Shown piece after piece: positions 8,968-20,537 of a stretch of DNA of 64,000 nt. The translations under genes and the position numbers were made by a program. The notes beneath the pieces were generated by a model. The model was given only the letters and a program-made list of their open reading frames with translations, did no database searches and was not told the DNA's origin. The stretch's first letter is position 1, and every line of letters begins with the position of its first letter. Origin of the DNA: Silene conica (taxonomy: Eukaryota > Streptophyta > Magnoliopsida > Caryophyllales > Caryophyllaceae); NCBI GenBank assembly GCA_029255685.2, contig CM055317.2:72157460-72221459 (forward strand), written 5' to 3'.

Positions 8968-11900
8968 TCACTTCTTCTCAGCAGTATTATTCTCGAGTTC
9001 CTTGCGCAGTTGTAGTGAGAAATCATCATTCACATCATCATCATCCCAATCGTCCTCCCATTGTTGTGTAACCTCCTTACCTTCTTCCTTGCTCTCCCAC
9101 TCTGCAGAAGATCACACACACACAAGCACAAAAGTGTGAGATATATTAATATTTTATCTATGCTGCAAACACCTAGCAAATCACGAGGATGCTGACGTAA
9201 CATATAACTTCAGGAAACTGATCATCTTTAACTGCTGCATGCTCCATTGTAACTTGTAAGATCACATATTCTACGATAGCTAAACCAAGGTCAATGATTA
9301 AATAGCTCATCATATTAACTATTGTACTCGTTTCCGACTTTCGCAGAAACATGGGTATGGGTATATGACACTTGGGCATATCACATTTCACCAAAAAAAC
9401 ATGGTAATTTTCACAAAATAGCTGACTCAGACACTTTGACAAGAACCTGTATGGGCTGTATCAGGAATTCAGGATACTTCTAAGTTCTAACCAAGCAGTG
9501 CACAAGTGAGAACGCGAAATACTTTTCAAGGATAACCAGCATCAGCCAATTCATTTACGTTCACAAAGAGAACACCACCTCTAACTTATAAATAATTGTT
9601 AATGTTGTCTTTCTCACTTTATGTCGCCGTCCAGAGCTGAGACTTTCAAACACTTCCACATTCAAGCCATTTTTACTACTTAACCAAACAAAAAACCTAC
9701 AAATATCAATAAACATGCCCATATTTAGCCTCACCACTAACATATGGGGTATTCTTCTGAGGGAGTGTATTCTTAAAAGGCTACAACTGTTCAAATAAAA
9801 GCATCAGTGTACCTGGTAAAACAAGAAAGCATACCTATAATCATAGTACAATTTGTATCCCACCTATGCCATACAATAATAATGGAAGACAAATTACTCA
9901 ACCTAAAATTCAAGTTCAATCATATCCGTCCTAGGCAACCCTAGTGACACTCGTACATCACTATAGATTCATTCCCATCATTCATGATAGCGAGTACTAT
10001 ATTTTGCTCACCAGCAATTGCCAGCTTCTCAGAGTGCTTGATAGTAGAGAATTGTGTCGGTCTTAGATTGTGATTTTATCACAATCTAGGTTTTTACTAC
10101 GGGTCGTTAGTGTCGTTTTGTCAAGTATTTGATATTTGGTCATGTTGTGGTTTTATATCATTTGTACCCTTGTTTCATGTTAATTCTTATAATCGGAATT
10201 CAAGGATCAAGGGAAACCGTTCCACGGTCAAAAAATGACGCGCATGTATCAACATCGTCCATCTATTTTGCTTGGGAAGTAGCTTGTGAAGTGAACTTGG
10301 GAGGATTTGAAGTATTGATGCAAATTGAAGAAATGAAGCAAAGGAATGCAAGCTGCGAGGCACTGCGCAGCCTGCGCTCTAGTCGTGCGCAGCTGCGCCC
10401 TTTAGCGCAGGCAAGGGGGGTCCTGCGCAGCCTGCGCCCCCTGCGCATCTCTGTTTTACGCGGATTTTCTAATCCGTGTTTGGGCTTTTAAAATGAAATT
10501 ATCCTAGGGTTTTGTGCAGGGGTATAAATACTCAACTTCAGAATGTTTTAAGACATCTTCTTATCTTTAGAACAAGAACATTTACTCTCTAATTAATTGT
10601 AATCTTTCCCTATTTTCAAGCTTGTAATTATGCAAATGAGAAGCTAATCTTCTCATTCTTGGTGTAATCCTAATCAAAGTATCCAACTTTGATATTGTAA
10701 GACACTTTCATCCCTCTAGTTTATCTAATGTTCTCTCTTTGTTTTAATGTTTTATTTTGAGTAATTAGTTGTTGGGTTTGATCATCCTTGCTTCTAGTTG
10801 TACAATCTTTGCATGTTCTAAGGAAATGGCTTAGTTTTTACTTAGGATTTGTAGTAGCAAGCTCAAATTGTGTGGATTTGGTTTAAAGGAAATACCTTTT
10901 GAGTAGAGTTTACATGACTAATTCTACTAGCATGGTTTAATGTGTGTAGATTAGTTTCCTTGTTCATCCTTTGGCTTAATCTTTAATCGCTTGGTTTTAG
11001 TCCTCTTGTTACGGTTTAGTGGCTCAGGCTAGAATCGAAGGAACCCTATGTACGGTTTAGTCATGGGATTCACTATCTTAGGATGTTCTTAGTGGGTAGA
11101 TAAATAGGAGGGGTGATAGAGTCGACTTTGTCTTTGTTGAGGTATTTTGAGAAGGTTACACCAAAATTTTCTCTCTTATTGAATTTGTGCACATTTATTG
11201 TTTGTGGTTTTGCCTAGCCCAAATCAATTCTCATTTATTGCTCTTTTATTGTCATTGTGAATGCTTTTCCAATCATTGAATCCTTCATTTATGTTATTTC
11301 CTTGTTGTTCATTTATGTCAATATCCATGGTTTGTTGATAAGTCATTCATCTTTAGTCTCTAATCATCATCAAGTCTTCATTAAATCTTTGTTTAGTTTT
11401 GTTTAAAACAAGTCTTTAGTTATTTCCTTTCTCTTGGGTTCGACCCTTAACTTGCACTTTACTACTTTTATTTCGAGTATAGTCGAGTCTAGTTTAGGTT
11501 TTATAATTTGTTTGGCGAGATAATTAGTGTAATAACGACCACTAGTTTTCCCATACCAGTGCTCCTCATACAAGAAAATCTACACAGTTCCACATTAACC
11601 GGTACACACAAGTGCACCTAGAATTTTTTTCTAAAAGTCCATAAACTTTCACTATACCAACAACTCAAGAGCCCTATATAGTCACTAAGGAACACCAGCA
11701 ATAGACACAGGATCTTCGATAACAGTCCGCTCCCAAACCCAAATTCAATCTCAGTTTAACCAACCATACACTTGACATTTCCACCAAAACAAGACGCTTA
11801 TTAATACGAGAAACTAACAAACTACTCCGCGTATTAGATGGCGAATAAACTAGTTCAGCCAACAATAGGCAGACAAGAGTACTAGTCTATATTCCTATCA

Positions 11901-12810
11901 ATCTATCATTTGTTTACCTTTTTTATTCTTTGCAAGGAGTATGTTAATCAAAGGTAAACAAATGATTGAGAAGCTAACCCAACACACCATCAATATTTTA
12001 TAATAGAACACGAATCACTGAACCTAAATTTCGAGTTCAACATTTGTCCATCCAATGCAAGATGCAACCCTAGTAGGTGTAGTTTCACTTATTCAATCAT
12101 CATAGACTCATTCCCAAATCACAATGTCAACAACAAAGAGTTCTATTTTTTGTTTTCCAACATGTACGACTAATATTTTTCACTACTATTATACACTCTC
12201 TAAGGCACAACACAGTTGCACACCTGCACCTACAAAATTTCCTCTCCACCTCCATAACCTTTCACTATACTAGTAATTGGAGAGCATTATATTATATCAG
12301 CGATAAATGAAACACCGGCAACAGACACAAGATCTACTTGATAACAGTCCACTCGCTAATCCAAAACAAATCCCAGTATAATTGACCATGCAATTGACAT
12401 TGCCACCTAAATAAGGAACCTATAAATAAGGCTAATCAACGAACTAAATACTCCGCGTCTCAGAAGGCAAATTACACCAGTTCAGTCCACAATTGGCAGA
12501 CAAGCTACTACATCATTCTAAAAGATAAAATACGCAGAATCGTAAGCATGAATTACGTTCTGAGAGACAACTAAAACCCTAAAATTCAACTACACAAATA
12601 TACACGCAATCGACAGTTAAAGATTCCGTAACCTATTCAAGCAAAAAGAAATCGCGAAAAACGAAGTAATGAAGAAATTGAATTGAAGAAAAGGAAACCC
12701 TAGAAATCAACCATACCGAGATCGATTTCAAACTCTTCGAATTCATCATCGTCTTCAAACAAATCCATCTTAACTTCTTCAGAAGCAGCTTTAGCTTCAC
12801 TCATCGCCAT
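8968..12810 (-). CDS. DSS1: DSS1/SEM1 26S proteasome lid subunit, two exons around a 3.6-kb intron
   Basis: Exon 1 runs 12810 down to 12717, starting MAMSEAKAASEEVKMDLFED and ending FEIDL plus one base. A GT donor lies at 12716. Exon 2 runs 9101 to 8968 after a CTGCAG acceptor, encoding WESKEEGKEV, then QQWEDDWDDDDVNDDFS, and ending ENNTAEKK-stop. The total is 75 residues, normal for DSS1. The acidic clusters with spaced tryptophans (WEDDWDDDD) are diagnostic. DSS1 is a small disordered protein of the 19S lid that also binds BRCA2 and the TREX-2 complex in characterised organisms. Exons and frame are intact, so the gene is probably functional despite an intron grown by a tandem duplication and a 1.5-kb solo LTR. 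The intron size is the odd feature. Confidence 0.93.
10039..11558 (+). mobile_element. solo LTR of a Ty3/gypsy-like (Athila/Tat-style) retrotransposon
   Basis: The 1520-bp block starts TGATAGTAGAGAATTG and ends TTTTCCCATACCA, with the 5-bp duplication GTGCT on both sides (10034-10038 and 11559-11563). TG...CA ends, a TATA box (GGTATAAATACTC near 10521) and U5-like GGTTCGACCCTTAACTTGC near the end give plus orientation. There is no internal coding region, so this is a solo LTR left by recombination between two LTRs. Assignment to the Athila/Tat group is by resemblance only. It lies antisense to DSS1 within its intron. Confidence 0.82.
10350..10448. repeat. GC-rich CTGCGC cluster in the solo LTR
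   Basis: About 100 bp contains CTGCGCAGCCTGCGC-type words in several imperfect copies, some self-complementary (TGCGCA). It lies upstream of the LTR TATA box. Base composition differs sharply from the AT-rich surroundings. Confidence 0.7.
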
Positions 12811-13655
12811 ATTCCTGTTAAATTAAAGTTTAATCAACTAAAACCCTAGAAATTGGGGAAAAAAGGTAAAACAATACTCTCCTAGTAATTAAACTAAATT
12901 AAAACGGAAATTAAATTACATGAACAAGAAATTAAATTAAAGCAAAATTAAAGCAAATAAGTACGTAGAGAGATTTAATTACCAGAAAAGAAGAATTAAT
13001 TAGCTGAAATTTTATGAAGATCGGAAATTATAGTTTTGATTGAGTTGCTTGACGAAAGGGGAAAGGATTTACGGAAACTTGTAGACTTTGGAATATTGGG
13101 CTTTTTGTTTGTCGGTTTAATTGCGTAAAATCGGCCCAAGAAAACAACAGATGATAGAAAACCTGAAATTGATCCAACCCGATCCGTTTCGACACGGTAA
13201 CAACCTGATAATCGGTGACCTGAATTTGATGACCTGATTTAATATGGACCAGACTCAATAATGATCTGATAAGAATATAAGACTAATGACCTAACAATTA
13301 GTATACATTTAATATGACCTAATTGAAATCCAAACGATAGATTAGTATTCAATCGATCAACTAATAAATTTACCTAATAATAACCCGATTCGACTCCACA
13401 GGGTATTGTTAATTATTAACCCTTTATGACTCGGGTTTAATTGACCCAACCAAGCTTGACCTAACCCGTCTTATCGGATTGTCACCTCTACTTTGTTATC
13501 CATGTAAAAAAAACCATTTTCCAAGATGAAGAAATAACATAAATTATCAGAGTTTGTGATTATGGGCCAAGTGAATTTCTTAAACTAGAGATTCCGTAAA
13601 GACTTTGCACTTGAGCACAAAAGTCATTGCACTTGAATACAAAAGGCATTGCTTA
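12811..13655. other. 5' flank of DSS1, no gene recognised
   Basis: The DSS1 promoter should be in the proximal part. From about 13130 to 13490 the sequence is rich in CCCGA/GACCTGA words that look like transposon-derived repeat, but I could not define ends. Confidence 0.35.
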
Positions 13656-13980
13656 CCATCCCCAAGCAAGGTCGATTGAGAGGTCGATTTGGGGTCGAGT
13701 TAAGTTAATTGTAATTAAGAAATTGATAAGAATTGACGCAAGTCGATTTGAGTCACAAATCGGCCCAATTTGAGGTAAATTGACTTACCAATCGACCTCA
13801 TACGTGGCACATTTTGATTGGTTCCAACCATTTAAGGAAAAAAAAAAAAACTAAATAAGTGGTTGTTTTTGAGGGTTTATTGACCTAGGTCGTGACTTTC
13901 TGCTTGGGAGGGTTAATAAGGAGAGATTAAGGCCTAATATACAATTGACCCGATTAAATTGACTTGTTGCTTGGGAATGG
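13656..13980. mobile_element. small TIR element, superfamily uncertain
   Basis: Starts CCATCCCCAAGCAAGG and ends TTGCTTGGGAATGG, an imperfect inverted pair, with TA on each side. About 325 bp with no coding capacity. The TA flank would fit a Tc1/mariner-type MITE, but the ends are not typical Stowaway ends. Confidence 0.45.
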
Positions 13981-14119
13981 TAATTAATGAAACAATTCTT
14001 TTTTTGAAATCAAGATCTTGTTAATAAAGACGATTAAGTTGAAAACGACCGTCAAAAATTATGATTTGTCTAAGTTTTTTGTAAAATAAAAGGATATAAC
14101 TTAATAACTTCGATAATTG

Positions 14120-14279
14120 AGGATACTTATATTTTTAATCTTCTCGTAAAGATGAATCAAACAAAATTTCACATGAATATATTTTAACTTATGCATTGAT
14201 CGAAAATCGAAATTGAATGGTAACTTGTGAATAGTGTGTAAAATTGAAAGTAGTAGAGTGGATTTGAGTGGAGGAAGTA
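14120..14279. mobile_element. truncated Stowaway-like MITE
   Basis: The segment TTTTAATCTTCTCGTAAAGA through GAATATATTTTAACTTATGC to GAGTGGAGGAAG matches the right part of the complete Stowaway at 18368-18624. Only the right end (GGAGGAAGTA) is preserved. Confidence 0.45.
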
Positions 14280-14605
14280 TAAGATATACGGAGTTGCGAG
14301 ATAATCTCACAGACTCACAGTAGGTGTGGCCAAACACACATGTTGACTTGGCCCGGCCCGACCCGGCCCGACCCAATACTAGTCGAGCTCGGATCAAGCA
14401 AGTCCTACCCGATCCTTCCTCAACCCTACCTAGAGCCAAATCATGATCCACCTTCACCAAGCCTCACACGACCAGTGTTAAGCCGCCTCCTAGCTCGACT
14501 AGTTTTGGGTCCACCTAGTCAAGTCCAGTTAACCTTTTAATCAACCTGACCTGACCCGAATATTTGACCAACTAGTATTATTGTTCTACCCAATGATACA
14601 ACAAA

Positions 14606-15546
14606 TCTTTTCTACTACCTCTGATTTCCTATGATGTTCCCCTTCCGTTTTGGTCTAATAACATTGATGTTCCCTTTTTCCTCTTTTGGACAACTTTGTG
14701 TGGTCCAAAATCAATTTCATGTGGGGTCATGTGTATTGTGTGGTCCAAATTGATTTCCTTATTTCTTGTGTTAATATCAAAAGTGAACAACACAAGAAAT
14801 CGGAAAGAGTATATAATTACAGAAACATTTATGGAGCGTTGATTGAGCCCTGTCATCGTCAACACATGTTTTTTTTAAAAAAAAAAACTCTCAGGTGGAC
14901 CCGCAATTTCTTTGATGAATTTTCTACGAGATAACTGCCTTATTTTCGAACTAAATGCCTGATCATATTTTAAAAATATTACGTAACATTTGTGATATAA
15001 TTTCGTAAACAATAAAAACGTAAAATAATTACAATAAACAATATATCGATATATATATTATATCGATGTTCTTAAACTATACCCGTTCAATATACCCGTG
15101 CATTTTTTGCAATAAAAAAGAGCAACAATACTAAATTAAAAAACAATAAAAATAACTTAATATTAATATAACAACCAATAAAAGTATATAAATTTAAATA
15201 TTTTGTGAAATCAAATCATAAACAAAACGGTAAAAATAAACCGTAACTATACGATAATCATATTATTCGAAATTATTACTCATTATAATACGATAATCAT
15301 ATAAATCGAAATTATTAGTGTCTACGTTAGATATAAAACAAAATTATATCGACGTTAAATATTAATCATTTTTAAATATTAATCATTTTTAAATACGGTT
15401 CCGATGATGCATTTTAACGCATTATCAATACAATAGAAATTGAATGCAAAATATTCACGTATTATTGACACTATTCGGTAATATTAATTATCCACCACAT
15501 TTTTTCTAAAATATACCTGTGTAATTTTGCACGGGTTGAAAATTAG
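14606..15546 (+). mobile_element. non-autonomous Helitron interrupted by a Stowaway MITE
   Basis: The 5' end TCTTTTCTA, interrupted by the Stowaway and continuing TATAATTACAGAAACATTTA, lines up with the 5' end of the minus-strand Helitron at 35182. Following blocks such as CTCTCAGGTGGACCCGC and ATATTACGTAACATTT are also shared. The 3' end has a stem (CCTGTG ... CACGGG) followed by GTTGAAAATTAG and then T. The terminal TTAG is one base off the canonical CTAG. Insertion between A (14605) and T (15547) fits Helitrons. No helicase is encoded. Confidence 0.65.
14615..14809. mobile_element. Stowaway MITE
   Basis: Ends CTACCTCTGATTTCC and GGAAATC-like AATCGGAAAGAG are inverted copies, with TA at 14613-14614 and 14810-14811. 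It shares internal sequence with the Stowaway at 32063-32259 (GTGGTCCAAAATCAATT). It interrupts the Helitron 5' terminus. Confidence 0.7.
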
Positions 15547-16080
15547 TTGTGATTATTTATTATTACGAGTGACTTATCAATTTCTCATTATGATCTGTGT
15601 AAAGACGACAGTTTTGATGAGGCTTTCACTTCATCGTTGGAACCAACTGTGTATGGGTAATGGGTAATGGCCAATGGGTGATAGATTCGAACCATCCTTT
15701 TCTTTATAGTTGTACACTTGTAGACTTGTAGTATTCATTATTGACTTCTAATATGTTTACATCCATATTTCAATAACACAAAAACTTAGGAGAGACCGCC
15801 TCTCAATAATTTATTGAGAGACGACTCATTACAATTTATTGGATCCAAATTATACCATATTATAATATGGTAATTGTAATTAATTTATTCAATTAATTAT
15901 TGTATAGTCAAACTAATTGATTCACCTTCCTAATATTGCTCCTCAATTATTGCATTGATTCTTAAAACTATCTAAAATCACAAAAATATTATTCCATTGA
16001 AACCAAGGCATATACTGGAAACACAAAAATCTCTAAAATATTGTTTAAACCTTCAATTTGTAAAAATCAAAGAAACCACG

Positions 16081-17300
16081 ATGTATATGGAGGAACTTGA
16101 CGATTCGATAGATATAGAAGGTACTCCGTATTATTAATCACGACTAATTTTTTTTGTTATGTTGAATTTTTTTTTGTTGCAAACTAATTTATTTTTTTTG
16201 CAATTTTTAGCATTGACAATCATGAAAAATATCGAAGATGATGATTCGACACCGTTTGAGGGAGATGATCTCATAATAACAGAAAATGATTGTAAAGTAT
16301 TATTTCATCATATTTGGAACAATTTAGTACTTGTTTTTCATTTGTATGTAACGACATGGTAATACAAGTAACAAGTTTTATAAATTTTGTACTTTTTTTC
16401 CCTTTTACGTACTGACAGGTAATGTTAGTAATAAGTTACATCAATTTCTAGGGGTGTTCATAAAAAACCGAACCGCAAAAACCGTACCGCAAAACCGGAG
16501 AACCGCATGTTTTCGAGGTTCGGTTCACCGAACCGTTAAGGGCAATTAGGTTCGGTGAACCGAACCGGTTAATTTATCATGGACAAGGTTCGGTTGAGGT
16601 TCGCAATTTTAGAAATAAGGTTAACCGCGAACCAAACCGTTCACAAAAAAGTAAGGAAAAAAGTTAAAATTATTTAAAAAATTGTTCTTTTGTTTCATTA
16701 AAAAGTGTTTCAAGATTCAAAAATGGTTAAAATGATTAATATTAAAGTTTTACTTATTAACTTTATTGTTGAGTATAATTAAATATTAAAAATTTAATTA
16801 AACTACTAGATAAAAATCTCGAAAACTAAAGAAAAAAAATATTTTGCATGTTTATAGGTTAACTGCTAACCGAACCGCAAATAACCGTTTAAAGTGGTTA
16901 ACCGAACCGCAAATAACCGTTAGGAACGGTGCGGTTTAGGTTCGGTGTTTTGCCAAACCGAACCGTGTGCGAACCGTATTAAATATGAGGTTCGGTGAAC
17001 CGAACCGTTAATGAACACCCCTATCAATTTCGTATGTTTTTTTCCTTTTTACGTACCGACAGAGTGAAATATAAGATATCAGTGACATTAATTCCGTACT
17101 TTTTTTTTCGTATATATATTTTTAACTTTGGTACTTCTTATTATGATGTAGGAGTATTATACCCCATAAGAACGAAGACCAAAGGCCGAAGTGTTAGGTT
17201 GAAGCGTTCTTCCAAAAGTAAAAAGACTAGTGGAAGAGGATTTCATTTGACTACAACTACTAGTTTATTACCGTATACACCTCCAACCCATTTAGTTTAG
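16081..17300 (+). pseudogene. decayed FAR1-related (FRS) transposase-like pieces
   Basis: A start exon (16081-16120, MYMEELDDSIDIE) splices at GT to an exon at 16211 that reads LTIMKNIEDDDSTPFEGDDL and on to NDCKVLF before a stop near 16360. A second piece around 17150-17300 reads DVGVLYPIRTKTKGRSVRLK, which resembles the KTKGRP-type tail of FAR1-related proteins. The central MULE transposase and FAR1 zinc-binding domains are missing. A hAT element is inserted between the pieces. Family assignment rests mostly on the tail and is moderate. Confidence 0.4.
16449..17023. mobile_element. hAT-type MITE rich in CGGTTCGGTT words
   Basis: Perfect 13-bp ends TAGGGGTGTTCAT and ATGAACACCCCTA, with the 8-bp duplication TCAATTTC on both sides (16441-16448 and 17024-17031). 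Near the ends the words GGTTCGGT and ACCGAACC repeat many times in both orientations, as expected for transposase-binding subterminal repeats. No coding region. It is nested in the 4-kb TIR element. Confidence 0.85.
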
Positions 17301-17865
17301 ATTTATGTATCTTTTATTTTTAATAATTTTTCTGTACCTTTTATTTTGTATTTTGTAACTTTGTAGTTATTTTACTTTATTTATGCTTATATTTCTCTTC
17401 AATTTTGTAATATTCGTACTAGTGTGATTTCGTACCAATTTTTGTTAATTTAGTACCAGGTTTAAAAATTAATATTTCTGGTTGTATTTCGCTGTAATTT
17501 TTGCTATTTTCGTACAAGTTTATTTTTGTACCAATATTTGTTGATTTAGTACCATATTTCGTATTTTGTATCTTTGTAATGGTGAAGACGATAAGATGTG
17601 TACATTGAACTTGATCCTTTGTATGTTAGAAATTTTATACTTAATATTTTCAATTGTGTATAGATGCAGCTTTATTATGTAGAATTTCTTCTACGTTGTG
17701 ATATAACATTACACAATAATCCTACAAATAATAACATTACACATACAATCTCAATCTTGAACCGGTACGAAATCGTCTAACTAAACTTACATAACACCTT
17801 CAATACGATGTCTTAGAAAAAGCAAAAAAGAATGACCAAATAATCCATTTACATAACCAATCTAA

Positions 17866-18163
17866 GGAGGTGTTTGGTTTAGTATATTGGAATGGAATGG
17901 AATGGAATGGAATGGATTTAGTCCATTCTATTGTTTGGTTGGGGTGATTTGGAATGGAGTTAGATACCCAATGGATTCTAACTCCACCCCAACCCCTTGG
18001 AATCCCATATCCACCTTCCTCCCTTGGATTCTAACTACATTCCACCCTTCAATAAATTATTATGAACCAAACAAGACCATACAAGTATGGATTTAGAACC
18101 ACATACCACCATACTATCAAACTCCATTCCATTCCATTCCAACTTGTTGAACCAAACGACCCC
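17866..18163. mobile_element. Tourist-like PIF/Harbinger MITE
   Basis: Ends GGAGGTGTTTGGTTTAG and TTGAACCAAACGACCCC are inverted copies, with TAA on both sides (17863-17865 and 18164-18166). Subterminal TGGAATGGAATGG and its complement CCATTCCATTCC form a second inverted pair. No coding region. Confidence 0.75.
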
Positions 18164-18367
18164 TAATAAAAACTAAAATCGTCTAGAATATAACGTAAAT
18201 ATGCTAAAATCTATTCTACTTTTTTGCACCCTTCTTCTTCGCTTCTTTCGCTTTAGTTGATCCCTCTTCGACTCCATTTTTCTGAACAATAGTAAAACTC
18301 CTCTTTCTTAGAACCCAATGTGTTGCAATATTCATGTACATTTGTTGTTTCAACATCTTGATTCTTA

Positions 18368-18624
18368 CTCCCTCCATTCTTTTTATATCACCTCATTTCA
18401 TTATTCACGTTTGCCGATGTTCATTTTATTTTGATTATATCTTTTGCTACATACTACTAAAAATTATAAAAGTTTGATATTCTTAATCTTCTTATCAAGA
18501 CAATCCAAAAAAGATCTCACATGAATATATTTCCGTGAACGGATTGAGAGAAAACCGACGTTGAATACTCGATTGTGAATAGTGTCAAAACAAAAGTTGG
18601 GTGATATAAAAAAAATGGAGGGAG
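18368..18624. mobile_element. Stowaway MITE
   Basis: Ends CTCCCTCCATTCTTTTTATA and TATAAAAAAAATGGAGGGAG with TA on each side (18366-18367, 18625-18626). This is the canonical CTCCCTCC Stowaway terminus. 257 bp, non-coding. Confidence 0.88.
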
Positions 18625-19790
18625 TATCATTTAACATTTCCCTTTTTCTGTCGTAAGGAAAAAAAATTATACTATAAAAAAAATACCAAACAACAAACTA
18701 CAAGTACATCATGTAGAGACAATATACATCCAATAATTAAAGGTACTTATCCTGCTATATATCGGTACTAATAATACTATATAAAAGAAAAAAAAAATAT
18801 TTAGCCTCTAATAATGTACAAATACGAAATATAATATAACATGTACAAAGCGTCATTTTTTATAGAAAAGACAAAACAACAAATTAAGTGTAGTACATAA
18901 GAAAAATACATCTACCTTATATTATAGTAATAAATACTAATTTTAACAAAACGAGTACAAGTAAGAAAACGTACTAAGTACATATTTAAACAAACAAGTA
19001 CAAAAATTACATAGAAATACAAAGGTACAAGTTCAAGGTACTATAACACAACTAAACAAATCCTCTCAAATAATGTACAGATACAAAATGTAAGAAATCA
19101 GGTACTATATCAGAAAGATACATTTAGGCTACAAAATGATACTAAGTACTAATTTTAACAAAACAAGTACATAGTTTTTACACAATTACTATCAAATATT
19201 GTACATATCTACAACTGGTACGAAATCAACAGCAAACATCTTCCTGATTTTCAATTTAGTACCATAATACAAAAGAACAAAATCAATGTACGAAATTCTT
19301 ATGGTTTTTAAAATTTGAAAGATACATATATACCGAATTTCATAAAACTGGTACGAAATTAAAATATAATAAAAGAATACATAGATTAAACTTCAAATAC
19401 ATACAATATTCTTGTTCATTGTGATAATTTTGGTTTTCAAATTTCCGAGAAAAAATAACAATGGTATTTGATTATACGGCAGTTATGAAAGAATTTTTGA
19501 AGCAATACAAAAGATTTGATTTAGGATAAAGAAGATAATTTTAGGAAGAATAATTTTTGATTTTGAAAAGTGAGAAGATTTTGTCTAAGATTACACGGCA
19601 GTTATTATGATTGCATTGGGAGAATTATTGTTTTAATTTCTTTCCTTTTTTAAATATTATTAAATGTAAATTTAAATCAGATCTTTCTCTCTCCTATATA
19701 CCATATTCTCTTTTGATATGGTATCTGATATGCTCCAGATTGTATATGGGTCGTCTCTCAATATTTTATTGAAAGACGGTCTCTCAGGAG

Positions 19791-20184
19791 ACTTACTGTT
19801 TCAATAATGCCATGCAAAATTCAAAACAGCATATAATTGAAATGCTAGAAAGAAAATTTATAATATTATCCCGTACCTAACAAAAACATCGATGATTACT
19901 AAAAATTTTGAAATTTTCATTGTCGAGAGCATCTCTACTTTTCTACGAAAGACTAATTTTCCATGTTAATGTAAGCTAACTGAAAGTAATGACCTTGAAA
20001 ATATTCATCAGTTCAGCCTCTCTTAAACACGGAATTTACAGTAAATGGTAAAAAATGTGAAGGGCTGACGTTCGTCAATAATTATTTAAGACTTAATCAC
20101 CAAGTCTACGGAAGGATGGATACTAATTTTATACTGAAAAGGGAAAACCACCGGAAATCGACTCCTCCGACATAACTAAGATCC
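19791..20184. other. intergenic, no gene recognised
   Basis: AT-rich spacer between the 4-kb TIR element and the copia element. The last five bases, GATCC, are the copia target-site duplication. Confidence 0.4.
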
Positions 20185-20494
20185 TGTTGAAATACGATAC
20201 AACACATCCAGTGAAGTCAGTCAATTCAGTTGCTAAGTATTAGGAAATTTGTTATTCTGTTTTTGTGTTGATTTGGTCATAGTCCTGGTTTATAGGACAT
20301 GATGTGCATTCTGGTGTAGTGGAGTCTTTAGTGGTGTCAGTTAGAGGAAGCAGGAAAAGTAGGAGTCAGTTGTAGCATTAGCTTTCCTATATTAATCTTT
20401 GTAGTTCTGAGCAGTCAGTTTCATTCATTCATAATCACAAAAAATCTTCCTCTAAAAAGAAATCTTCTCCAAATTGTTTGTTACATTGACAACA
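20185..20494 (+). repeat. copia 5' LTR
   Basis: 310 bp, TG...CA. Differs from the 3' LTR at about six sites, for example TACG/TGTG near its start and TCCTGG/TCTTGG in the middle. Confidence 0.95.
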
Positions 20495-20496
20495 TT

Positions 20497-20506
20497 TGGT
20501 ATCAGG
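20497..20506 (+). other. copia primer-binding site
   Basis: TGGTATCAGG lies two bases after the 5' LTR and matches the complement of the 3' end of initiator tRNA-Met, the usual copia primer. Confidence 0.8.
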
Positions 20507-20537
20507 TCTTAGGTTCGTTTTCTAGAATTATTTCATC

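Larger units (their letters stand above)
9860..12510. repeat. diverged tandem duplication inside the DSS1 intron
   Basis: The intron segment 11590-11880 (ACACAAGTGCACCTAGAA ... AGGCAGACAAG) is matched in order by 12215-12505 (ACACCTGCACCTACAAAA ... TGGCAGACAAG). The part left of the LTR, about 9880-10030, is matched by about 11990-12190 (TCATTCCCA, CAACCCTAGT and similar blocks). One copy has therefore been split by the solo LTR and the other is uninterrupted. Copies are clearly diverged, so the duplication is old. Confidence 0.65.
15796..19790 (+). mobile_element. ~4-kb TIR element with FAR1/FRS-like remnants (probable MULE)
   Basis: Left end GAGACCGCCTCTCAATAATT then TATTGAGAGACGAC is matched in reverse by AGTCGTCTCTCAATATTTT-like sequence then GAAAGACGGTCTCTC at the right. 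Each TIR itself contains a small hairpin of CTCTCAATA/TATTGAGAG. The interior has decayed coding pieces (16081-17300) and long tracts rich in GGTAC and GTACGAAAT words. Three smaller elements are nested: hAT 16449, Tourist 17866 and Stowaway 18368. I could not fix an exact target duplication, so boundaries are good to about 10 bp. Confidence 0.55.

Noticed and set aside
14340-14540. Proline-rich plus-strand frame (LTWPGPTRPDPI)
   Set aside because: Derived from a GGCCCGACCC-type repeat; no family and no start context.
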